From positions 2,472 to 7,485 of the forward strand of contig PBQF01000001.1 of the NCBI GenBank assembly GCA_002724975.1: a stretch of 5,014 nucleotides of DNA, written 5' to 3'. The position numbers were made by a program, and so were the translations under genes. The notes beneath the pieces were generated by a model. That model saw nothing but the letters and a program-made list of their open reading frames with translations. It had not been told where the DNA came from and ran no database searches. Source of the stretch: Parcubacteria group bacterium. Lineage in GTDB: Bacteria > Patescibacteriota > Minisyncoccia > Phycocordibacterales > GCA-002724975. Shown in pieces: positions 1 to 5,014 of the stretch. Within the stretch, counting starts at the first letter, position 1, and every line of letters starts with the position of its first letter.

Positions 1-3000
1 ACTGGATATGAAGTAGGCGACCCTCTCACGATTACTGATTCAACTAATGTGGGATATGGTGCAACAGCGAATGTTAGTGCAACAACGGCTGACCAAATTA
101 CAAATATAACAGTTTCAAATTCGGGAAATGGATATCAAGTCAATGATGTTTTAGTTTTTGATAATACTGATACCAATGTGGATGCTACTGCTGCAGCGAA
201 GATATCTCAATTAAAAAACACATATCAATTAGATGTAGTCACATCTACTCTCAAAGAGTTTATAGGGACAACGAGTTTTAATGTTTCTGGAGCATCAACG
301 GCACTTCCTTTTAGTATAGAAGTTTCAACAGGATATATTGTTGGAAATGCATCAACATATGCAGATAGTACTAAAATTGGAGAAGTTATTTCTATTACAA
401 ATTCAGAATTAGTAGTATATGACCGTGGAAATGCTACTTCACGTTTAGGTTTAGAGGATGATAGTGGATACATTGCAATTAATTGTACTGATGGTGGTAC
501 TGCTGATGCCAACGATTATATTATAAATGAAACACTTGAATTGACAACTTTTGCGGATACAGATACTTTATATTTGTTCGATTCTAATGGGTATTCTATC
601 GCAGGAGCAACAGCTGTTATTATTGACGATTCTTCATTTACAGCATCTACAACAGATGTTTTGATTAATGCTACCGATTACGATACGGCTGGTAATACTA
701 TTGCAGAAAAAACAGGAACATATGTAAGAAGTGGTTCAACCATAACTGCAACTGTATCAAGTGGTCATAATTTTGCTTTGACAGGAACATATGCTAGAGC
801 GGGAACTTTAGTTACCGCTACAATACCAACAGGACATCATTTTTTAGGTGTGGGGACAGAAACATTTAAAGCGTTTTTTCAATCTGGAACTATTGATGGG
901 ACATCTGATGATACTGCTTCTTTTACTGTGGCGGGTGTTTCTAGTACAACTGTTTTTACATTTAACACTTCTGGGACAGGAACGACAACTGGTAGTTTGG
1001 ACATTACCAAAGGAACACAATATGTTAATATAGATTTTGCTGGTTCTCTTCATGGTACAATTGATGATAATGAATCTTTTCAAGCGACATATGTTAATTC
1101 TACAGTATTTACGGCAACTTCAACTTCTGGATCAGAAGCGGTTTCGGGTACGTTGTCTTTAACCAATAATGCAAATAATGTAATTATTAATTCTCTTGTA
1201 TTTGAGACACAGACTTTTGGTGCAATAAACGCTATTTCTATTACATCTCATGGTTTGGGATATGAAGCACTTCCTTCTGCAACATCTACAAATAATTATT
1301 ATAAAAGTTTGTTTGAACCAGATACTCCAAATGGTGGATATTATGGAAAAAATGGAGCCTTTACAATGGGTGCATTGGGTGGGACAATTTCTGATATTAC
1401 GATAACAGAATCGGGTTTTGGATATATAACTTCCCCAGCAGTGACTGCATCCACCAATGCATCATCTTCTTCTACTGGTGCAACTCTTGTTGCAGTTATG
1501 ACAGATTCTAAAACAAAAGATGGTGTATTTTCGGATGAATCGGGAAAACCAAGTTCTATTAAGAAAATACAAGATAGTGATTATTATCAAGATTTTTCAT
1601 ATGTTATCAAAACAGCAGATTCTATTAATGTTTGGAAACAAGATGTTTTAAAACTTATCCACCCAGCAGGCCATAAATTATTTGGAGAAGTTTCTATTGC
1701 AACATTGTTAAATGCTGCAATGTTTGATAGAGGATTAAATAATATTAATTCAGTTTTAGCTACAGGTTTGACACAATATCGTGATTTGTCTTTACAATTA
1801 ATTTCTGAAGTTTTAAATAATCTTTATGTAACTGCTGAAACATACATGGATAGAGAAGTTCAATTGGATCTCTTTCTTGATAATTCTGTTTATTATGGAG
1901 ATGTTACATCATATGACCGATATCTATATTATGAAGATGGTGGAGTTATAATAGGAGAAGATGATGATAAAATTCTTGCAGAAATTCCAAGAGAAGTTCA
2001 AAATTCAGAATTTCTTCCAGATAATATAATTGCAAGTGTTATAGAATATCTCCAACGACTTACATCTACAAATGGAATGCCGGCCGAGTTCTTTTCACTT
2101 ATGTCGGTCAAAGATATTAGTACATTTTATCGTGATTCAGATTTATATCTTGAATATGCTACAGATGAGGGTGGAACATTTTTACTTGAAGATGGAAATA
2201 AAATTCTTGCAGAAGAAACGAAAATAACAATACATACATCAGAACCACATTACTTTCATGAAAATGATGAAATTTATTTGGATGATTTTGAAGGAACAAA
2301 TGTTGATACATTAAATGGTAGTTTATTTTCGGTTTCAGATGTAGATATTGAAAATAGTTCAATTCTTATTAATAGTACAGATGGTACTGCTGATGCAGGA
2401 GATAATATATTACTTGAAACAGATGGTATTATGTTGAATGAAGATATTTCTATTTTTACATTGGGTGACCCAATATCACTTACTGCTTATGGTTCATTGG
2501 ACATCGACACAGATGATGTAACTTCTGATACCGTTACAATAACAGCAAATGGTAAAATATATCGGCCTGGAAAATCTACATCTTCTGGGTTACCAATCAG
2601 TCTATTGAATAAGGAATATATTGGTGAATATTCTGATTATGAAATTGACCCTTATCTTTACCATCATTTTACGGATGATTTATCTTCTTTAACTCCCGAT
2701 ACTGTTCTTGAGTTTGACCCATATAATATCATAATAGACCAAGATGGGTTGCTTTTAGAAGATGATGATGAAATTTTATTAGAAGATTCTTTATCACCAT
2801 CTCATGGTTCTTATAGTGGAACATCTTCAAATCTTGGAAAGTTGATAGAAGAAGAGATTGTTATGATATCTGAAGATACAGGAGGAAGAATTGTATTGTC
2901 AGAAGCGGAAAGAAAAGTTGTCTTGGGGTCATATCTCAAAGATGAAACAACCGCAGGGGAAGACAATATAGTTCTTGAAGATGAGGATAATATTATGTTA

Positions 3001-3123
3001 GAAGAATCTGGGGTAAATGCTGGAGTATTGACTTTTGACCAACCATTTGATTATGTAAGACAGCCAGGAAATAACGGATTTGGATACTTTAAACACAGAG
3101 TAGACCAAAGAGTTTCCGTATAA
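1..3123 (+). CDS. Large T4-like phage virion protein, 3' part (gp7-position; 5' end outside window)
   Basis: The frame is open from base 1, so this is the C-terminal 1040 residues of a longer protein. The GTG at 49 is not a credible start: it has no Shine-Dalgarno sequence and the frame, with the same repeat style (TGYEVGDP), continues upstream. Visible parts in order: Gly/Thr/Ser-rich beta-type repeats (1 to about 1550), including 'I..I.I...G.GY' units and two tandem duplications; a conserved-looking block at 1558-1692 with QDSDYYQDFSYVI, a Trp and HPAGHKLFGEV, followed by a probably helical stretch to about 1900; then an acidic region (1921-3009) with repeated LED/ILLE units; and a short tail ending at TAA. 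No signal peptide or membrane segment is visible. From memory, the QD.DYYQ.FSYVI...HPAG block recurs in large virion proteins of marine T4-like phages. It lies directly upstream of gp8, where T4 has gene 7 (1032 aa, baseplate wedge), so a baseplate role is inferred from position. A fibre or other peripheral baseplate protein is the alternative. Structural role fairly sure; gp7 identity unproven. Confidence 0.75.
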   Translation, partial: TGYEVGDPLTITDSTNVGYGATANVSATTADQITNITVSNSGNGYQVNDVLVFDNTDTNVDATAAAKISQLKNTYQLDVVTSTLKEFIGTTSFNVSGASTALPFSIEVSTGYIVGNASTYADSTKIGEVISITNSELVVYDRGNATSRLGLEDDSGYIAINCTDGGTADANDYIINETLELTTFADTDTLYLFDSNGYSIAGATAVIIDDSSFTASTTDVLINATDYDTAGNTIAEKTGTYVRSGSTITATVSSGHNFALTGTYARAGTLVTATIPTGHHFLGVGTETFKAFFQSGTIDGTSDDTASFTVAGVSSTTVFTFNTSGTGTTTGSLDITKGTQYVNIDFAGSLHGTIDDNESFQATYVNSTVFTATSTSGSEAVSGTLSLTNNANNVIINSLVFETQTFGAINAISITSHGLGYEALPSATSTNNYYKSLFEPDTPNGGYYGKNGAFTMGALGGTISDITITESGFGYITSPAVTASTNASSSSTGATLVAVMTDSKTKDGVFSDESGKPSSIKKIQDSDYYQDFSYVIKTADSINVWKQDVLKLIHPAGHKLFGEVSIATLLNAAMFDRGLNNINSVLATGLTQYRDLSLQLISEVLNNLYVTAETYMDREVQLDLFLDNSVYYGDVTSYDRYLYYEDGGVIIGEDDDKILAEIPREVQNSEFLPDNIIASVIEYLQRLTSTNGMPAEFFSLMSVKDISTFYRDSDLYLEYATDEGGTFLLEDGNKILAEETKITIHTSEPHYFHENDEIYLDDFEGTNVDTLNGSLFSVSDVDIENSSILINSTDGTADAGDNILLETDGIMLNEDISIFTLGDPISLTAYGSLDIDTDDVTSDTVTITANGKIYRPGKSTSSGLPISLLNKEYIGEYSDYEIDPYLYHHFTDDLSSLTPDTVLEFDPYNIIIDQDGLLLEDDDEILLEDSLSPSHGSYSGTSSNLGKLIEEEIVMISEDTGGRIVLSEAERKVVLGSYLKDETTAGEDNIVLEDEDNIMLEESGVNAGVLTFDQPFDYVRQPGNNGFGYFKHRVDQRVSV
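712..849 (+). repeat. Tandem 69-bp (23-residue) duplication in the virion protein
   Basis: Two adjacent in-frame units, 712-780 and 781-849, each encode 23 residues: TGTYVRSGSTITATVSSGHN plus FAL, and TGTYARAGTLVTATIPTGHH plus FLG. Both begin with the same 13 bases, acaggaacatatg. The shared pattern is T-G-T-Y-x-R-x-G-x-x-x-T-A-T-x-x-x-G-H-x-F. This resembles the 'TYxRSGTxxTVTxxxHGL' type of beta segment that I recall from many marine phage structural proteins. Confidence 0.75.
862..1161 (+). repeat. Tandem 48-residue duplication (two units, 12-bp spacer)
   Basis: Units 862-1005 and 1018-1161 each encode 48 residues and align along their length with one small gap. Shared positions include S/A-G-x-x-x-G-T-x-D-D at residues 8-17, F at residue 21, S/T-T-V-F-T near residues 29-33, and a Thr/Gly-rich end (TTTGSLDI against AVSGTLSL). 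The DNA has diverged more than in the adjacent 23-residue pair, so this duplication is older or under weaker constraint. It directly follows the 23-residue tandem pair, forming a block of nested beta repeats from 712 to 1161. Confidence 0.65.
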
Positions 3124-3126
3124 ATA
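3119..3126 (+). promoter_or_regulatory. T4-type late promoter (TATAAATA)
   Basis: The exact consensus late promoter -10 box of T4-like phages, TATAAATA, lies here. It spans the last Val codon and the TAA stop of the upstream gene and runs one base past the codon after it. In T4 this box alone is recognised by the phage late sigma gp55 with gp33 and the sliding clamp, without a -35 element. Transcription would start about 5-7 bases downstream, near 3132, giving a leader of about 25 bases that still contains the AGGAGA site. The position immediately before a baseplate gene fits late expression. It is the only perfect copy I found on either strand. Confidence 0.75.
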
Positions 3127-3143
3127 ATATAAGAATAAACATT

Positions 3144-3149
3144 AGGAGA
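3144..3149 (+). promoter_or_regulatory. Ribosome binding site deciding the GTG start of the gp8-like gene
   Basis: AGGAGA, a strong Shine-Dalgarno match, ends seven bases before the GTG at 3157-3159. This spacing is ideal and no competing ATG lies nearby, so it fixes the unusual GTG as the start. The encoded N-terminus (MAALVTQNFRIHNAKQF) matches what I recall for marine gp8 homologues. Confidence 0.85.
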
Positions 3150-3156
3150 AAAAACA

Positions 3157-5007
3157 GTGGCCGCATTAGTTACACAAAATTTTAGAATTCATAACGCAAA
3201 ACAGTTCAGGGAAATGTTTCTTGAAACTGAATTGTACGGAGGAACTTCTGTTACTGATGCACAAGGGCTTCTGAATACAAACATTTATATGTTTATTGGC
3301 AAGTCAGATGCATGGTCTGGTTCGTTTAGTGATGTAAATGTTCCAAATCCTGCAACTGCAGCTAATCCATCCTCAGATACTACTGCAAATACTTCTTATA
3401 CACATTGGAAGGATATGATTGCAGCGAAAAAAGTATCTTCTTCTGATGCAAGTCATGTTATAACAAGACATAACTGGACTGAAGGAAGACACTATGCAAT
3501 GTATGATGATACAGAAACTATGACAAATTTGTTGACAGAAAGAACTGGTCAGACAATCAGTACAGGTACAGGTGTTTTGTATCCAATGTATACAATGAAT
3601 AGTAATTTTAATGTTTACAAGTGTTTACACAATAACAAGAATGAGTCGAGTGTTCCACAACCATCAACAACTGAACCAACACATGTAACTACAACTGCTG
3701 GAGCGCCTGCAGCATTAGCCGATGGATATGTATGGAAATATATGTATTCTATTTCTGCATCTGATGCTCTCAAGTTTGTGACATCAAATTACATTCCTGT
3801 AAAACAAATTCGAGATGCAAATGCACTTGGAAATACTGCAACTGCTGGAGGATTGGGATCAGGCGGAATAAAGAATGATGGTTCAGACCAAGCGACAATA
3901 GAGTATAATACAGTCGATGGTGCATTAGATATATTTGATATTACTGAAGATGGTGCAAATTACCATTTTGAAAACAATATTTCAATTTATAATACTGGAA
4001 GTACTACAACATCTCTCATTCTTTCAAGTCCTGGCTTGACATCAGATGACAAGTATAATAATTCTTCTGTATATTTTACCTTTGGGGGAACTTCTTACGT
4101 TAGAAAAGTTACTGATAGTACTTGGGATTCTGGTAATTCAAGAATGACCCTTGTTGTAACTCCAACATTGGGGTCTATTACTTTAACAGGAACATTGACT
4201 GCAAATATTGCACCATATCTTCAAATTATCGGTGATGGACATGGACAAGAACTTGTATTGACTTCAAATAGTCTTGCTGCTAATTCGGTTGGTGGAGTGA
4301 CAGTTATTAGTACTGGTAATAGTTTTACTACATCGACTTTGAATGTTTTACAACAAGGAACGGGTGCAGGAGCAAGTGCGGCCGTTACACCTATCATTCC
4401 ACCAAAAGGTGGACATGGATATGACGCTGTTTCAGAGTTGGGTGGATATTTTATTATGGTTAATACAAAATTGACACAAGATGAATCTGGAAAATTCACA
4501 ACAACGAACGATTTTCGTAAAATTGGATTACTAGCAGACCCGAATTCAGATGGGACATATGCAAAATATACTGGAACCACTGCTACTCAATCCAAAACAT
4601 TTACTTATACTGCAAATACTGCAGCTATTGATGGTGATATTACGATAACTCAAAATGATATTGGAGCAAATGGTGCATCTGCATATGTTGTAGATGTAAA
4701 TGCAACTTCAAGTACTATTCGTGTTATAGATGTTACCAATGGTGCAAATTCAAGTGTTGGATATGATGGTATGCCTGGTTCTTTTCAGTGTACTACTGCA
4801 AATGTCGCTAGTAGTTTCGCTGGAGCAACTGATGCACAAGCATTAGTAAGATTTGGTTCGGGCAATAATCAAAATTTAAAATTAGTTAATGTTGCTAATG
4901 GTGATATGCAAATTGGTTCTGGGGATGTAATTTATATCGAAAATCGTGCTCCCGTAGCACGTGCTTCCGACCAAACAGAAGATATTAAACTTATAATAGA
5001 ATTCTAA
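3157..5007 (+). CDS. gp8: Baseplate wedge subunit, T4 gp8-like (enlarged marine form)
   Basis: Complete gene, 616 codons, with a GTG start backed by AGGAGA and a TAA stop. In T4, gp8 is a dimeric wedge protein that joins the gp10-gp7 intermediate before gp6 binds. Recognition rests on landmarks I associate with marine gp8 homologues: NFRIHNAKQF (residues 8-17), NIYMFIGKSDAW (42-53), HWKDMIAAKKV (83-93), HVITRHNW (100-107), YKCLHNN (154-160), GYVWKYMYSISASDALKF (190-207), PPKGGHGYDAVSELGGY (415-431), NDFRKIGLLADP (451-462) and the C-terminal SDQTEDIKLIIEF (604-616). T4 gp8 is 334 residues, so this one is nearly twice as long. The extra length is probably in the Thr/Ser/Gly-rich beta segments at about 215-400 and 465-590, which separate the conserved blocks. 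No signal peptide or membrane segment is visible; it should be a cytoplasmic virion assembly component. It is probably expressed late from the box at 3119-3126. Identification is from motif memory and gene context; no search was run. Confidence 0.85.
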   Translation: MAALVTQNFRIHNAKQFREMFLETELYGGTSVTDAQGLLNTNIYMFIGKSDAWSGSFSDVNVPNPATAANPSSDTTANTSYTHWKDMIAAKKVSSSDASHVITRHNWTEGRHYAMYDDTETMTNLLTERTGQTISTGTGVLYPMYTMNSNFNVYKCLHNNKNESSVPQPSTTEPTHVTTTAGAPAALADGYVWKYMYSISASDALKFVTSNYIPVKQIRDANALGNTATAGGLGSGGIKNDGSDQATIEYNTVDGALDIFDITEDGANYHFENNISIYNTGSTTTSLILSSPGLTSDDKYNNSSVYFTFGGTSYVRKVTDSTWDSGNSRMTLVVTPTLGSITLTGTLTANIAPYLQIIGDGHGQELVLTSNSLAANSVGGVTVISTGNSFTTSTLNVLQQGTGAGASAAVTPIIPPKGGHGYDAVSELGGYFIMVNTKLTQDESGKFTTTNDFRKIGLLADPNSDGTYAKYTGTTATQSKTFTYTANTAAIDGDITITQNDIGANGASAYVVDVNATSSTIRVIDVTNGANSSVGYDGMPGSFQCTTANVASSFAGATDAQALVRFGSGNNQNLKLVNVANGDMQIGSGDVIYIENRAPVARASDQTEDIKLIIEF

Positions 5008-5014
5008 GAAAAAA

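Larger units (their letters stand above)
97..1452 (+). repeat. Three dispersed 22-residue 'G-x-G-Y' beta repeats
   Basis: Three in-frame copies of equal length lie at 97-162 (ITNITVSNSGNGYQVNDV), 1225-1290 (INAISITSHGLGYEALPS) and 1387-1452 (ISDITITESGFGYITSPA). They share the pattern I-x-x-I-x-I-x-x-x-G-x-G-Y. A partial fourth copy (TGYEVGDP) sits at the left edge. The pattern suggests a beta-strand, a Gly turn, then an aromatic, as in repeated beta-sheet segments of phage tail and fibre proteins. The copies are diverged at DNA level, so these are old protein repeats and not recent duplications. Confidence 0.65.
445..3009 (+). repeat. Acidic 'LEDDDxILLE' protein repeats, about seven degenerate copies
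   Basis: Units of about 18-30 residues recur in frame at 445-531 (LGLEDDSGYIAIN, then TDGGTADAND), 1921-1983 (EDGGVIIGEDDDKILAE), 2146-2214 (GGTFLLEDGNKILAE), 2362-2445 (TDGTADAGDNILLETDG), 2722-2787 (IDQDGLLLEDDDEILLED), 2848-2910 (IVMISEDTGGRIVLSEAE) and 2956-3009 (EDNIVLEDEDNIMLEE). The common core is an aliphatic triplet, L-E-D/D-G, then I-L/M-L-E. Some DNA is still identical: 17 bases at 1967-1983 match 2198-2214, and 15 bases at 495-509 match 2382-2396. The alternating hydrophobic/acidic pattern suggests short beta-hairpins with acidic turns. Function unknown; cation binding is possible but not shown. Confidence 0.65.

Noticed and set aside
49..51. GTG as the true start of the large virion protein
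   Set aside because: There is no Shine-Dalgarno sequence before it, and the same frame with the same protein repeat style is open to base 1. The gene is cut by the window edge.
225..512. Minus-strand open frame of 95 codons
   Set aside because: It is the complement of a strongly coding, repeat-bearing plus-strand gene, has no ribosome site and no recognisable motif.
522..529. TATAAATG, one mismatch from the late promoter box; a similar minus-strand match at 3282-3289
   Set aside because: Both lie deep inside coding sequence with no gene start downstream; such near matches are expected by chance in AT-rich DNA.
844..1083. Small open frames on both strands (minus 844-1083, plus 848-1033)
   Set aside because: They are out-of-frame readings of the tandem beta-repeat region; their composition is unnatural and neither has a ribosome site.
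2159..2362. Minus-strand open frame of 67 codons
   Set aside because: His/Phe/Leu-rich antisense of the acidic repeats; a by-product of GAA/GAT-rich coding on the plus strand.
3124..3156. Transcription terminator between the two genes
   Set aside because: The 33-base gap has no GC-rich inverted repeat or T-run; it holds only the end of the promoter box, the leader and the ribosome site.
4221..4580. Minus-strand open frame of 119 codons
   Set aside because: It lies wholly opposite conserved gp8 blocks (PPKGGHGYDAVSELGG, NDFRKIGLL), so it is a shadow.
4992..4997. TATAAT near the end of the gp8-like gene as a promoter for the next gene
   Set aside because: No -35 element is evident, it is not a late-type box, and the window ends seven bases after the stop, so no downstream gene can be seen.

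Overview
This AT-rich window (roughly two thirds A+T by eye) looks like part of the late structural (tail/baseplate) gene cluster of a T4-like myovirus of the marine type, such as those infecting cyanobacteria or Pelagibacter-like hosts. Three things support this. The second gene is recognisable as an enlarged marine-type homologue of T4 baseplate wedge protein gp8. The first gene has the low-complexity beta-repeat composition and a 'QDSDYYQDFSYVI...HPAG' block that I associate from memory with marine T4-like virion proteins. A perfect T4-type late promoter box, TATAAATA, lies between the two. The host cannot be determined from this window.

Layout: positions 1-3123 hold the 3' part (1040 codons) of a very large plus-strand virion protein gene whose start lies upstream of the window. 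It has an N-terminal stretch of Gly/Thr/Ser-rich beta repeats (1 to about 1550), a conserved, probably helical, central block (about 1558-1900), and a C-terminal acidic region with repeated 'LEDDDxILLE'-like units (about 1921-3009). A 33-base gap follows. The late promoter box overlaps the stop codon of gene 1, and a strong AGGAGA ribosome binding site precedes a GTG start. Positions 3157-5007 hold the complete 616-codon gp8-like gene. Only seven bases follow its stop. There is no gene-free stretch over 300 bases, no tRNA, no mobile element, no CRISPR and no minus-strand gene that I can support.

How the genes work together: in T4, gp7 and gp8 are neighbouring genes whose products join in the baseplate wedge (gp10-gp7-gp8-gp6). 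Gene 1 sits in the gp7 slot and is of gp7-like or larger size, so a baseplate or baseplate-periphery role is plausible, but this rests on position and not on recognised gp7 homology.

I see no new defence or regulatory system here. The most unexpected signal is at codon level. Aspartate is almost always GAT, except when the next codon begins with C, where it switches to GAC (13 of 14 cases by hand count). This removes nearly all GATC tetramers; only three remain in 5 kb. Tyr and Asn codons in the same context do not switch. This looks like selection against GATC sites.
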